The position numbers and the translations under genes are program-made. Below are positions 1 to 9,284 of a DNA stretch of 64,000 bases, one piece after another; within the stretch, counting starts at the first letter, position 1; each line of letters begins with the position of its first letter. A model generated the notes under the pieces. It was not told the DNA's origin and did no database searches. It saw nothing but the letters and a program-made list of their open reading frames with translations. The stretch comes from Pedobacter sp. MC2016-24 (lineage in GTDB: Bacteria; Bacteroidota; Bacteroidia; Sphingobacteriales; Sphingobacteriaceae), in the NCBI RefSeq assembly GCF_015223055.1, contig NZ_JADFBX010000002.1:589737-653736 (forward strand), written 5' to 3'.

Positions 1-2048
1 CTTTGGGCAGAAGAAGCAATGCTGTGAGTGGTCAGTTTACCAGGGAATTTGACATCAACCCTTATACCTATGCCTTAAGTACCAGTCGTACCCTGACTGC
101 CTATGATGAAGAGGGAAACAGAGAGTTCTTTGTGCAGAACTTCGCACCTTTCAATATTCTGCATGAATTGGAAAACAACACCATGCAACTAAAAATGTTG
201 GATTTCAAAATTCAGGGAGGTTTAAAATATAAAATTATCGATGGTTTAAAATACTCCTTTGATGCGGCTTACCGCTATGTGAAAAGCGACAATGAGCACC
301 GGATTAACGACAAGTCTAATATGCCAATGGCTTACAGGGCCGCTGGCGATTCCTATGTCATTGCAAACAATAAATTTTTATACAAGGATCCGGATAATCC
401 AAATGCATTGCCAAGGGTAATTTTGCCTTCAGGTGGCTTTTACAATGTAAATAGCGACAATATGGACAATTATTACATGAGAAATTCATTGGAGTGGAAC
501 AAGGAAGTTGACAATACACATTTATTGAATGCATTTTTATCAACCGAGATGCGTTTTACTGACAGACAACGCCGGGCCTTTGACGGTGTTGGTTACCAGT
601 ACGACCGTGGTGGGGTACCCTTTATCGATCCTGATTATTTCAAGAAAAGTGTCGAAAGTAATTTCTTCTATTACAACATGAACACCATGAAGGAGCGGTA
701 TCTTTCTTACCTGGGCAGATTGGCTTATTCTTATAAAGGCAAATATAGTATAAACGGTACCATGAGGTATGATGGTTCTAACCTGCTTGGTGGAACAACT
801 ACAGCCAGATGGTTGCCTACATGGAACATCAGTGGTGCCTGGAATATGGATACTGAGGACTTCTTTGAAAAACAGAATGTTCTGAGCCGTGCAACTGTCA
901 GAGGTACTTATGGCTTAACAGCAAGTATGGGGCCGGCAACAAATGCAAGCTTAATTTTAAATAACCAAAGTACAAAAAGGCCCTTTTTAAGTGATATCGA
1001 AACTGCTTTGGTTATAGGTGGACTCAAAAATTCTGAATTGACCTGGGAAAAACAATTGGAAACCAATATCGGTTTTGACCTGGGCTTTTTACATGATCGT
1101 TTAAGTCTGACTGTTGATTTATACCAAAGAAACGGTTACGATCTGATCGGTGCGGTTAGAACTTCTGGTATTGGCGGACAGTTTATCAAATATGCCAATT
1201 ACGCCGATATGAAATCTAAAGGTATAGAGGTAACTGCCGGTGCACAAGTGTTGAATGGCAGTATCTTCAAATGGCGTTCTCAATTGAACTTTGGATACCA
1301 TAAAGGTAAGATCACCAAGCTGGAAAGTGTGCCGCTGATCTGGAACCTGATTTCCCCGGGAGGTGATGCATTAGAAGGATATCCACAACGGGGATTGTTT
1401 TCCGTTCAATTTGATGGACTGAATCCGCAAACTGGGGTTCCGACTTTTGTTGGCGTAAATGGAGAGCGTCATGTCAGTAATGTTTATTTGCAGGATGACA
1501 ACATATCTCACCTGAAATATGAGGGGCCGGCAGATCCTTTAATGAATGGAGGTTTCTTCAATACATTCTCTTATAAGAATTTTAGCTTAAGTACTTTGCT
1601 TACTTTTAGTGCAGGAAACAAAGTTCGTTTAAATCCTTCCTTTTCGGCCGGTTATAACGATTTGTCTTCCATGTCCAATGACTTTGTCGGCAGATGGATG
1701 GCTACAGGTGATGAACTTAAAACGAATATTCCTTCTATTGTCGATAAATTCGTCAATAGTAACCTGGGCTCAGATTATCCTTACAATGTGTATAACTATA
1801 CCGATGTGCGGGTAGCTGATGGTGGTTTTATCCGCTTAAAGCAAATCATGTTAAGTTATAACTTACCTAAACTGCTGTCGGAAAAAATTGGTGCAACCAA
1901 TGCCTCGTTGAGTTTGGTGGGTAATAATATTGCTTTATTGTACTCAGACAAAAGGTTAAATGGCCAGGATCCTGAGTTTTATACTTCTGGAGGGGTTTCC
2001 TTACCGGTTCCGCGTCAATTTACGGTTTCATTAAAATTAGGTTTCTAA
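1..2048 (+). CDS. SusC/RagA-family TonB-linked outer membrane receptor, 5' truncated
   Basis: This is the C-terminal part, about 681 residues, of a SusC-type TonB-dependent transporter; the plug and signal peptide lie left of the window. The sequence is a run of amphipathic beta strands rich in Tyr, Asn and Gly, with typical barrel phrases such as YGLTASMGPATNAS and SLTVDLYQRNGYDLIG, and it ends in VSLKLGF, the aromatic terminus used for barrel assembly. SusC proteins import large ligands across the outer membrane together with a SusD lipoprotein, and a SusD gene follows after 12 bp. The companions here, a metallohydrolase and a DUF4302 lipoprotein, suggest a peptide- or protein-derived ligand rather than a glycan. 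The ligand itself cannot be read from the sequence. Confidence 0.93.
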   Translation, partial: LGRRSNAVSGQFTREFDINPYTYALSTSRTLTAYDEEGNREFFVQNFAPFNILHELENNTMQLKMLDFKIQGGLKYKIIDGLKYSFDAAYRYVKSDNEHRINDKSNMPMAYRAAGDSYVIANNKFLYKDPDNPNALPRVILPSGGFYNVNSDNMDNYYMRNSLEWNKEVDNTHLLNAFLSTEMRFTDRQRRAFDGVGYQYDRGGVPFIDPDYFKKSVESNFFYYNMNTMKERYLSYLGRLAYSYKGKYSINGTMRYDGSNLLGGTTTARWLPTWNISGAWNMDTEDFFEKQNVLSRATVRGTYGLTASMGPATNASLILNNQSTKRPFLSDIETALVIGGLKNSELTWEKQLETNIGFDLGFLHDRLSLTVDLYQRNGYDLIGAVRTSGIGGQFIKYANYADMKSKGIEVTAGAQVLNGSIFKWRSQLNFGYHKGKITKLESVPLIWNLISPGGDALEGYPQRGLFSVQFDGLNPQTGVPTFVGVNGERHVSNVYLQDDNISHLKYEGPADPLMNGGFFNTFSYKNFSLSTLLTFSAGNKVRLNPSFSAGYNDLSSMSNDFVGRWMATGDELKTNIPSIVDKFVNSNLGSDYPYNVYNYTDVRVADGGFIRLKQIMLSYNLPKLLSEKIGATNASLSLVGNNIALLYSDKRLNGQDPEFYTSGGVSLPVPRQFTVSLKLGF

Positions 2049-2060
2049 ACACGGCTTATC

Positions 2061-3536
2061 ATGAATTTAAATAAAAACATCAAATATTTACTGCTGGCTA
2101 CCTTTGCACTTTCTGCTACAGGTTGTGAAAAATACCTGGATACGGTGCCAGATATGCGTTCTGAATTGAATTCTGTCGAAAAGGTGGCAGAATTGTTAAC
2201 CTCAGCTTATCCAAAAGCAGAATACATCAGCTTTACAGAGCCTGCTTCTGATAATGCGGAAGATAAAGGCCCGGGTGAAGGCACTGAAGACCCGACAAAT
2301 ACCGATCCCTACTTATGGCAGGAAGTTAAGGACCGGGCACAGGGATCGACCGATTTTTATTGGAATGCCTGTTATACGGCAATTGCCGCTGCAAATGAGG
2401 CTCTGAGTTACATCGATAAAAACATGCAAGATCCGCAGATCCGTCCTTATAAAGGTGAGGCGCTGCTTGCGCGTGCTTATGCACATTTCATGCTGGTTAC
2501 TTTATATGCAACTGCATATGATATCAATGGTGCAAATGATGCACCAGGTGTACCTTACGTTACTGCTCCCGAAACTGTTGTGTTTGAAAAATACAACAGG
2601 GGAACAGTTAAGTCTGTATACGAGCAGATCCAGAAAGATTTGGAAGAGGGACTTCCCCTGATCAAAAACACAGCTTATAAAGTACAGAAGTACCATTTTA
2701 ACATTGCTGCGGCCAATGCCTTTGCTACCCGATTTTACTTGTTTAAGGGAGATTATAATAAGGTAATCAGTCATGCAGATAATGTGTTTACAGGAGAACT
2801 GGTAGAAAACAGCCTACGCCCCTGGAGTACTGATTATTTTGCATTAACGCCACAGGATCTGCGCGCGCGCTTCTCTCAAACTGGTGAGAAATCAAATCTT
2901 TTACTGATCGAAACCGTATCCTGGTGGGCAAGAAGAGGTTCTCAGCGGTATGGCTTTGGACAAAAGCTGGCCGATGAAATTTTTAACCGTAGCAATGCCA
3001 CAGGTAGAGTATGGGGACATAAGTTGTATACATTTGGCGGAGCACCACAATATACACTTGCCAAATGGAAAGAACATTTCTCTCTGACCAGTGTAAATTC
3101 AAGCTCAGGTATCGGTTATACAATTTTACCGGCATTTACTGCCGATGAGGCTTTGTTAAACCGGGCCGAGGCTTATGTGAGTCTGGGTAATCATGAACTG
3201 GCTTTAAAGGATCTGAATAGTTTTATCAGTACCAGAATTTTGAATTACAATCCGGTAAGCGATGCACTGACCATAGATAAAATGAAAGGTTTTTACAGAA
3301 GTACCAATGATAAAGAGGTGTTGATCAAAACCATTCTTGATTTTAAAAAGATGGAATTCATCACTGAAGGGATGCGTTGGTTTGATATATTGAGACATAA
3401 GCTGACCGTAAAACACAATATACTCGACATTAATGGGAAGGAAAAGGTAATTGAACTGGCTCCAGGTGATCCGCGTAGGTTATTCCAGTTGCCTAAGGAA
3501 GTCGTATTGTCTGGGGTAGCTCAAAATCCACGTTAA
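2061..3536 (+). CDS. RagB/SusD-family nutrient uptake lipoprotein
   Basis: A 491-residue SusD-like surface lipoprotein that would cap the preceding SusC barrel. The signal peptide ends in a lipobox SATGC with Cys22, followed by EKYLDTVPD, the usual SusD start. The helical TPR-like scaffold is visible around residues 80-240 (WNACYTAIAAANEAL, LLARAYAHFMLVTLYA), and the C-terminal part has the family phrases LNRAEAYVSLGNHELALKDLN and MEFITEGMRWFDILRHKL. Length is normal for the family. It starts 12 bp after the SusC stop and is clearly co-transcribed. No glycan-specific enzyme is nearby, so the ligand is unknown. Confidence 0.95.
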   Translation: MNLNKNIKYLLLATFALSATGCEKYLDTVPDMRSELNSVEKVAELLTSAYPKAEYISFTEPASDNAEDKGPGEGTEDPTNTDPYLWQEVKDRAQGSTDFYWNACYTAIAAANEALSYIDKNMQDPQIRPYKGEALLARAYAHFMLVTLYATAYDINGANDAPGVPYVTAPETVVFEKYNRGTVKSVYEQIQKDLEEGLPLIKNTAYKVQKYHFNIAAANAFATRFYLFKGDYNKVISHADNVFTGELVENSLRPWSTDYFALTPQDLRARFSQTGEKSNLLLIETVSWWARRGSQRYGFGQKLADEIFNRSNATGRVWGHKLYTFGGAPQYTLAKWKEHFSLTSVNSSSGIGYTILPAFTADEALLNRAEAYVSLGNHELALKDLNSFISTRILNYNPVSDALTIDKMKGFYRSTNDKEVLIKTILDFKKMEFITEGMRWFDILRHKLTVKHNILDINGKEKVIELAPGDPRRLFQLPKEVVLSGVAQNPR

Positions 3537-3582
3537 AAACAGATATAGAATTAATAATACTGAAAGATAAATTTATAATCCA

Positions 3583-4911
3583 ATGAAAACATTGATAAAT
3601 TATATGGCTGTTCTGTGTTTGCTTTTGGCATCATGTAAAAAAGATGGGCCTTTAAATGCGAACATGGACAACTTTAATATGGACACTTATAAAAGCGGAC
3701 CCACAGACGAATGGTTGAAAAAAGAATACCTTGATCCGTTCAATATTGAGGTTTTATACCGTTGGGATCGTTATCAGCTGTCATTAGGTAAAGATCTGGT
3801 TCCGCCGCTGGAGAACAAGGTCATTCCTGCACTGGAAACAGTGAAGTCCATTTGGCTTAGTCCGTATCTGAATATTGCCGGCAAAGAGTTTATAAAGCCC
3901 TATGCACCAAAACAAATTGTATTAATCGGTAGTGCAGAGTATAATAACGACGGTACAATTACCCTGGGAACTGCTGATGCAGGTAGAAGGATCAACCTTT
4001 TCATCATCAACAGTTTTGCAAAATCGAATACAGCCAACGTGGAGCAAATGATGCATACCATTCATCATGAATTTGGTCATATTCTCCATCAGAATTCTCC
4101 GATTCCTGAAGAATTTCCAAAAATATCTCCGGAATATGCCGCCAATTGGACTGCCAGCGTAAATACCGCCAATGAAGCCAAGAGACTCGGTTTTGTGTCC
4201 AGGTATTCGCGGAGCAATGACAATGAGGATTTTGTAGAGATGATTGCTTTTTTACTGGTTGAAGGACAGGATTGGTTTGATGCCTATGTGAATACAGCAG
4301 GTGATTTGGGAAAAGGCCGGTTAAGACAAAAAGAACAAATGATCGTGAACTATTTCAAAACAGCTTATAACATCAATTTTAGAAAGTTACAAGCCGAGGT
4401 AAGGGGGGCATTTGATAAAGAAACCGGACGTAACACAACATTCGCAGTAAACCTTGCCAGAAATACCTACAGTAAAATGACGGTAGCAAAAGCTGACGAA
4501 AGTCAGTCAGCCGCATTTACCACAGCCTATACTATGGCCGCTGCGGCTGTTAAAACAGCAAGCGCTGCTTTTACTTTAGCAGAGCAGTTTGAGTTGAGAT
4601 TTGGTACTGTGGTTGGAAAGCCAGTGGCAACCCTGGTGATGACTGTTAAAAATGGTAGTGTAAATGAAGAGTGGTTTTACAATTACAAAGTCACAGTTGT
4701 TGGGGATAAAGTGACTTTCGTGCTGGACAATAGCATTACCGGGGTAGAAACGGATAAAGGAACAAAGTACAGGCCTCAGTTGAAACCTTTGTTGGATATC
4801 ATTGAACAACCGTTGACAGCTGAGTTTTTAACGCCGGCAAACTTAACAAAAGGCGGCTTTAAAGGTGTTACAAACACTTCAAGCTATTATTATGGATCAC
4901 TTATCAGATAA
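3583..4911 (+). CDS. Zinc metallohydrolase lipoprotein of a SusCD uptake operon (HExxH)
   Basis: A 442-residue lipoprotein with signal peptide and lipobox LLASC (Cys18). Residues 161-170 read HHEFGHILHQ, a HExxH zinc site with His162, Glu163 and His166; the acidic stretch NEDFVEMIAF about 55 residues later could give the third ligand. This matches the Bacteroidota family of zinc metallohydrolase lipoproteins encoded with SusC/SusD pairs. The C-terminal half (from about residue 290) is an Ala/Thr-rich region plus a beta domain resembling DUF4302-type lipoprotein modules. It probably acts at the cell surface on the ligand imported by the operon. Substrate and actual protease activity are not established by sequence. 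Confidence 0.85.
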   Translation: MKTLINYMAVLCLLLASCKKDGPLNANMDNFNMDTYKSGPTDEWLKKEYLDPFNIEVLYRWDRYQLSLGKDLVPPLENKVIPALETVKSIWLSPYLNIAGKEFIKPYAPKQIVLIGSAEYNNDGTITLGTADAGRRINLFIINSFAKSNTANVEQMMHTIHHEFGHILHQNSPIPEEFPKISPEYAANWTASVNTANEAKRLGFVSRYSRSNDNEDFVEMIAFLLVEGQDWFDAYVNTAGDLGKGRLRQKEQMIVNYFKTAYNINFRKLQAEVRGAFDKETGRNTTFAVNLARNTYSKMTVAKADESQSAAFTTAYTMAAAAVKTASAAFTLAEQFELRFGTVVGKPVATLVMTVKNGSVNEEWFYNYKVTVVGDKVTFVLDNSITGVETDKGTKYRPQLKPLLDIIEQPLTAEFLTPANLTKGGFKGVTNTSSYYYGSLIR

Positions 4912-4913
4912 TT

Positions 4914-6230
4914 ATGAATACTAAGATATTAACAATACTCTTTTTGGCCCTGGCTCTGACTAGTTGTAAAAAGGAATCGGATTTGCTGGTTGATGGCCAG
5001 ACTCCGGAAATGAGGTCGCAGGAAAGTTTGAAATTGTACGGCGATCAGCTCATAGCAGCAAAATATGGATGGGAAGCTTTCCTGTTCACAGAAGGTGGTG
5101 GCGGTTATGGCTTTTATATGGATTTCAACAATCAGGACCGGGTTAAAATGCTTGCTGAGATCGATGCAGGCACAGCAACGGACCTTATGGAAAGCACCTA
5201 TCGGTTAAAAGCTATAATGGGACCTTCACTGCTTTTTGATACTTACGGTTACCTGCATTTGCTGGCTGATCCGAATACAGATGTGATCGGTGGAACATCA
5301 GGTGTAGGTTTTAAGTCTGATTTTGAATTTGAATTTTATGGTATAAAGGGAGATACGATTCAACTCAGCGGTAAGAAAAGAAGAAGTGATTTGTTGTTGG
5401 TGAAATTAAATGCACAGCAACAGGAATACTATTTAAAAGGGGGCTTTAAAACACTGGTTGCCGATATGACCACTTATTTCGGTACCAATAAAAACCTTTA
5501 TATCAAAGGGAATGAGGAGGTCGCCAAAGTTCAGTTTTCTATTAACATGGCTTTAAATGTGAAAAAAGCATTTTTTACCTGGGTAGAAAATGGAGTTGTT
5601 AAAACCGCTGAAGCTCCTTTTGCTTTTAAAATGAACGGAATGGTGTTCAATAAACCTTTGACCTTTAAAAATATAGCAATTCAAACAATTGAATGGGATA
5701 AAGCTAAAAATGTGCTGATAGCCAGCACCACTTCTGGTAGCAAGATTGAAATATTGAGAGGCGATTTGCCAATTATTCCATTACACATTCTAATGGGTAC
5801 AGACCGCTTTAAATCCATTACTGTAGCTTCTCAGGCGCTTCAAACCTGGTCTACAGGTTTCGTTGATATGCGCGCAGCCATGGCCAGGAGTTTAACGCTC
5901 AATACCAGAAGATTGGGAAATATCAATTTCTTGTTCAATGATGAAACTAAAGAAATGAAAATTATGGTTACTACGTTTAGAAGCATTTTACCAACAGTTT
6001 CTGAATTTGTTTATACCTATACCAAGACTGCTGATGGTGTTTATGATTTTGAATTTGTAAATACGGAAGAGCGTACAGCAGTGATTTTAAATGCTGTGTT
6101 GCCGCTAACCAAAATATTCGCTGATCATAAATTTACACTTGATTACATTTTGGATCCTGTTCAGGGTCAGGTTGGACGCATATCTAGCGTAAATGATGTT
6201 AATTTTTACACAACAGGCGAGCTGAAGTAG
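4914..6230 (+). CDS. DUF4302-family lipoprotein
   Basis: A 438-residue lipoprotein with a clear signal peptide and lipobox LTSC (Cys18) followed by KKES. The N-terminal part contains KYGWEAFLFTEGGGGYGFYMDF, the hallmark region of DUF4302 proteins, followed by beta-rich sequence to the C-terminus. It begins two bases after the metallohydrolase stop, so the two genes are translationally close and probably made in fixed ratio. DUF4302 proteins occur with SusC/SusD/metallohydrolase sets in Bacteroidota; their role is unknown, perhaps surface ligand binding. A strong terminator directly downstream makes this the last gene of the operon. Confidence 0.85.
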   Translation: MNTKILTILFLALALTSCKKESDLLVDGQTPEMRSQESLKLYGDQLIAAKYGWEAFLFTEGGGGYGFYMDFNNQDRVKMLAEIDAGTATDLMESTYRLKAIMGPSLLFDTYGYLHLLADPNTDVIGGTSGVGFKSDFEFEFYGIKGDTIQLSGKKRRSDLLLVKLNAQQQEYYLKGGFKTLVADMTTYFGTNKNLYIKGNEEVAKVQFSINMALNVKKAFFTWVENGVVKTAEAPFAFKMNGMVFNKPLTFKNIAIQTIEWDKAKNVLIASTTSGSKIEILRGDLPIIPLHILMGTDRFKSITVASQALQTWSTGFVDMRAAMARSLTLNTRRLGNINFLFNDETKEMKIMVTTFRSILPTVSEFVYTYTKTADGVYDFEFVNTEERTAVILNAVLPLTKIFADHKFTLDYILDPVQGQVGRISSVNDVNFYTTGELK

Positions 6231-6249
6231 GTTGTTCTGTTGAATTTGG

Positions 6250-6280
6250 AAGGCATCCGGCTAGCCGGATGCCTTTTTTT
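6250..6280 (+). terminator. Rho-independent terminator of the first SusCD operon
   Basis: AGGCATCCGG at 6251-6260 and CCGGATGCCT at 6265-6274 form a perfect 10-bp stem around CTAG, followed by a run of T. It lies 20 bp after the DUF4302 stop codon. Confidence 0.92.
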
Positions 6281-6444
6281 ATTGACATTTATTTAGATAT
6301 TCTGCTGTTTTGGTCTTCATGTTTAGTTATGCTTCTTCTTTTGTATAATTTTTCTTTGTTTTTACTATAAAGTGTCTCGTGTGTTGTGCTAATCGTTCTC
6401 GATTTGATTTTTTTGTCGTAATTTGCGGTTGATTTTCCAGATCA

Positions 6445-7179
6445 ATGAGGATTTTGAAATCTGACGACGGAAGTTTAAACGCTTATTTTAATATGGCTCA
6501 TAAAAAAATACTAAAAGTCGGATTGGATTCTGCAGCTCCTTTTCCAATGCATTCGGATTATAATTCCGAAAAATTTGAGGGATTTGAAGTCGATTTGCTA
6601 AAGGCCATCACCGAGCAACTGGGCCTTGAAATTCAGTATGAGGTTTCGTTGTGGTCTACCATCCTTGAACAATTGTTCAAAGGCGAATTGGATTTGATTT
6701 GTTCGGCTGTCACGGTAACCCCTTCCCGTCAGCACATCCTGGAGTTTAGCAATCCATATCTTTATTTTCGTTTATGTGCCGTAATCAATCAGCAGGATAC
6801 TTTGAACGATCTGAACGATTTTAAGAATAAATCTATTGGTGTACGAGAAGCTACAGTAGCTGAGCGCTATGTCATGGATCAGTTTCCTGCAAACAATATT
6901 GTTTACGCAGTAACCAACAAAGAACTCTATAGAAAACTGCAGGCAGGTAAGATTGATATTCTGGTGGATGATTCGCCAATAGCAGGTGGATTTTTACAAA
7001 AGAACAAAAAACTTAAAATAGGTATGTTCCTGCCAAAAACAGATTCATCCTATGCCGTTGCAATGAAGAAAGGTGATGTGAAATTGAAAGCCCAGTTTAA
7101 CGAGGTGATTGCTTTGCTCAAAGAAAACGGGACTTACCAGTCTATTTATAAAAAATGGTTTAGCGATAGCCAGCTCTAA
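6445..7179 (+). CDS. Family 3 solute-binding domain protein without signal peptide
   Basis: A 244-residue protein with the complete bilobal fold of amino-acid-type periplasmic binding proteins (SBP family 3): GFEVDLLKAITEQLGL, CSAVTVTPSRQHILEFSNPYL, GVREATVAERYV, and a C-terminal LLKENGTYQSIYKKWF. The first residues (MRILKSDDGSLNAYFNM) contain no hydrophobic segment or lipobox, and the alternative start at 6493 (MAHKKILKV) has none either. No permease or ATPase is next to it. It may therefore be a cytoplasmic binding or sensor protein, or a dehydratase-like derivative, rather than part of an importer. Its stop codon overlaps that of the convergent gene by four bases. Domain call is firm; role is not. 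Confidence 0.8.
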   Translation: MRILKSDDGSLNAYFNMAHKKILKVGLDSAAPFPMHSDYNSEKFEGFEVDLLKAITEQLGLEIQYEVSLWSTILEQLFKGELDLICSAVTVTPSRQHILEFSNPYLYFRLCAVINQQDTLNDLNDFKNKSIGVREATVAERYVMDQFPANNIVYAVTNKELYRKLQAGKIDILVDDSPIAGGFLQKNKKLKIGMFLPKTDSSYAVAMKKGDVKLKAQFNEVIALLKENGTYQSIYKKWFSDSQL

Positions 7180-7607
7180 TCGTCAGCAACCACTACAACG
7201 ACATCCTTATCCAGTTTAATCATGTGTAGCACCTTCGTCTTTTCACTATACACAATCAGCTTGTGTTCATCTAAGTATTGAACCAGTCTGTACGGTTCGG
7301 AGATCTGTACATATCGCCACTGCGTATAAAACTGCTCCTGAAGCAAACGTTCATTGGGTAAGAAGGTCACGATAATTTCGATGTCTTCGATTTTACTAAT
7401 GAAGAAAAAATTGTTGATTTGCATGGCTTTTTGAGCTTTATCTTCATTTTTGAAAGACTCCAGTGCTAATTCCCGAAGGACAGAAGCTGTTTTGCTAGGG
7501 TTTTTGTCAATCACCTCAACAATGAGGTTGTTGACTTCATCCCTGGTTTTTAAAAATTTACCATTACCAATTTTTGTTATTTTAAAATAAATTTTGAGTG
7601 GCTCCAT
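7176..7607 (-). CDS. Hypothetical protein, 143 aa
   Basis: I do not recognise this family. It is a soluble, charged, mixed alpha/beta protein without signal peptide or membrane segment; a helix-rich middle (SVLRELALESFKNEDKAQKAM) is followed by beta-like stretches and an unusual C-terminus KDVVVVVADD. There are no cysteines. It is transcribed toward the solute-binding-domain gene and the two stop codons overlap in CTAA (7176-7179). Lack of competing frames and normal codon use support it as a real gene. Confidence 0.7.
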   Translation of the reverse strand: MEPLKIYFKITKIGNGKFLKTRDEVNNLIVEVIDKNPSKTASVLRELALESFKNEDKAQKAMQINNFFFISKIEDIEIIVTFLPNERLLQEQFYTQWRYVQISEPYRLVQYLDEHKLIVYSEKTKVLHMIKLDKDVVVVVADD

Positions 7608-7665
7608 GTATACAAAGAAATGAATATTTAACCAAAGTAATCCAATGATATATTATCTTTAATTT

Positions 7666-8250
7666 ATGAATAAAAATAGACTCGAAGCTTTTAGTGATGG
7701 TGTATTGGCCATTATATTAACCATTATGGTACTGGAACTTAAAGTTCCGCATGGAACCAGTTTAGAAGCCTTAATTCCGATCATACCTACTTTTATGAGT
7801 TATGTATTGAGCTTTATCTATGTTGGCATTTATTGGAACAACCACCACCACATGATGCAGATTGTGAAAAATGTGAATGGTAAGGTGCTTTGGGCAAACC
7901 TTCATCTGCTCTTTTGGTTATCGCTGTTTCCTTTTGCCACAGCCTGGATGGGCGAAAATCATTATGAAACCTGGCCAGTGGCCGTTTATGGGGTGATTTT
8001 GTTGATGGCCTCTGTAGCTTATTTTATTCTGATCCGTAAGTTGACCCAGTTGCACGGGCCGGATTCTGCTGTGGCCAGGGCCTACGGTGCGGATGTAAAA
8101 GGTAAAGCCTCTGCTGCGATTTACCTATGTGCAATAGGTGGAAGTTTCATCAATCCCTGGATCGGTATTGCCTGTTATGTGATTGTTGCAATCATGTGGT
8201 TTATACCCGACACAAGGGTAGAGCACATCGTTAAAAAAGACCAAGTGTAA
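7666..8250 (+). CDS. TMEM175-family (DUF1211) membrane protein, putative potassium channel
   Basis: A 194-residue integral membrane protein. The N-terminus RLEAFSDGVLAIILTIMVLEL contains the FSDG motif and following pore helix that define the TMEM175/DUF1211 family, whose bacterial members form tetrameric potassium-permeable channels. About six hydrophobic helices can be read, including VLSFIYVGIYWNNHHHM, typical of the family. Length matches single-repeat bacterial members. It stands alone, about 60 bp downstream of the divergent unknown gene. Channel function is inferred from the family. Confidence 0.88.
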   Translation: MNKNRLEAFSDGVLAIILTIMVLELKVPHGTSLEALIPIIPTFMSYVLSFIYVGIYWNNHHHMMQIVKNVNGKVLWANLHLLFWLSLFPFATAWMGENHYETWPVAVYGVILLMASVAYFILIRKLTQLHGPDSAVARAYGADVKGKASAAIYLCAIGGSFINPWIGIACYVIVAIMWFIPDTRVEHIVKKDQV

Positions 8251-8286
8251 TAATTGTGTTTTTTATGACAACGGACCTCCGATATA

Positions 8287-8318
8287 ATTGTATTTAAAAA
8301 CAATTTTATCTAAGTTTG
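8287..8318 (+). promoter_or_regulatory. Bacteroidota-type promoter of sucD
   Basis: TAAGTTTG at 8311-8318 matches the -7 consensus TAnnTTTG, and ATTG at 8287-8290, 20 bp upstream, matches three of four bases of the -33 TTTG. The predicted transcript would start about 10-15 bases before the sucD ATG. Confidence 0.55.
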
Positions 8319-8337
8319 CACAAAAAAATAAAGATAC

Positions 8338-9210
8338 ATGAGTGTTTTAGTAAATAAAGATTCAAAAGTTATTGTTCAGGGTTTTACTGGAAATGAGGGT
8401 ACTTATCATGCTTCTCAAATGATAGCGTACGGTACTAATGTTGTTGGTGGTGTTACTCCAGGCAAAGGTGGTCAGACTCACTTAGAAAAACCAGTATTTA
8501 ATACGGTAAAGGATGCGGTTGATCAAGCCGGCGCCAATGTATCTATCATTTTTGTTCCACCTGCATTTGCTGCTGACGCAATTATGGAAGCTGCAGAAGC
8601 TGGAATTAAAGTTATCGTTTGTATCACTGAAGGTATCCCGACCAAGGATATGATTCAGGTTAAAGAATATATCTCTGATAAAGACTGTCGTTTAATCGGT
8701 CCGAACTGTCCGGGTGTAATTACTGCTGATGAAGCTAAAATTGGTATCATGCCAGGTTTTATCTTCAAAAGAGGTACAGTTGGTGTGGTTTCTAAATCTG
8801 GCACCTTAACTTACGAAGCTGTTGATCAGGTTGTAAAAGCAGGTTTAGGTATCACAACTGCAATCGGTATCGGCGGTGATCCAATTATCGGAACTACTAC
8901 TAAAGAAGCGGTTGAACTGTTGATGAACGATCCTGAAACTGAAGGTATCATCATGATTGGTGAAATTGGTGGTGGAATGGAAGCTGAAGCAGCGCTTTGG
9001 ATCAAAGAAAATGGTACTAAGCCGGTGGTTGGCTTTATCGCTGGACAGACTGCGCCTCCGGGACGTAGAATGGGACATGCTGGTGCTATTGTTGGTGGTG
9101 CAGATGATACTGCTGCCGCTAAAATGAAAATCATGGCTGAGTGCGGTATCCGTGTAGTAGAAAGTCCTGCTGAAATCGGTGAAGCGATGGCCGCACTATT
9201 GAAAAAATAA
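8338..9210 (+). CDS. sucD: Succinate--CoA ligase subunit alpha
   Basis: A 290-residue alpha subunit of succinyl-CoA synthetase, the TCA-cycle enzyme converting succinyl-CoA and NDP to succinate and NTP. The N-terminal CoA-binding Rossmann domain begins [20 protein letters not shown]; the ligase domain has [15 protein letters not shown] and the phosphohistidine loop [13 protein letters not shown], with the active His at residue 247. Length is exactly typical. The beta subunit gene sucC is not in the neighbourhood. It has its own promoter and a terminator, so it is monocistronic. Confidence 0.97.
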   Translation: MSVLVNKDSKVIVQGFTGNEGTYHASQMIAYGTNVVGGVTPGKGGQTHLEKPVFNTVKDAVDQAGANVSIIFVPPAFAADAIMEAAEAGIKVIVCITEGIPTKDMIQVKEYISDKDCRLIGPNCPGVITADEAKIGIMPGFIFKRGTVGVVSKSGTLTYEAVDQVVKAGLGITTAIGIGGDPIIGTTTKEAVELLMNDPETEGIIMIGEIGGGMEAEAALWIKENGTKPVVGFIAGQTAPPGRRMGHAGAIVGGADDTAAAKMKIMAECGIRVVESPAEIGEAMAALLKK

Positions 9211-9240
9211 GAACATTACAAAGATCTTCTTGTATAATTT

Positions 9241-9277
9241 AAAAACTCCGGTGAATTCGTTCATCGGAGTTTTTTAT
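9241..9277 (+). terminator. Terminator of sucD with TTCG tetraloop
   Basis: The stem AAAAACTCCGGTGAA (9241-9255) pairs with 9260-9275 around a TTCG loop, with one G-T pair, and is followed by T residues. The A-rich 5' arm means it could also work on the minus strand for the convergent glycosyltransferase gene. Confidence 0.88.
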
Positions 9278-9284
9278 TTGTGCA

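Noticed and set aside
6445..7607. Toxin-antitoxin pair
   Set aside because: The two genes converge rather than forming an operon, and neither has toxin or antitoxin features.
8826..9134. Open frame on the minus strand inside sucD
   Set aside because: Pro/Ser/Ile-rich shadow of a highly conserved gene; no independent start or family.
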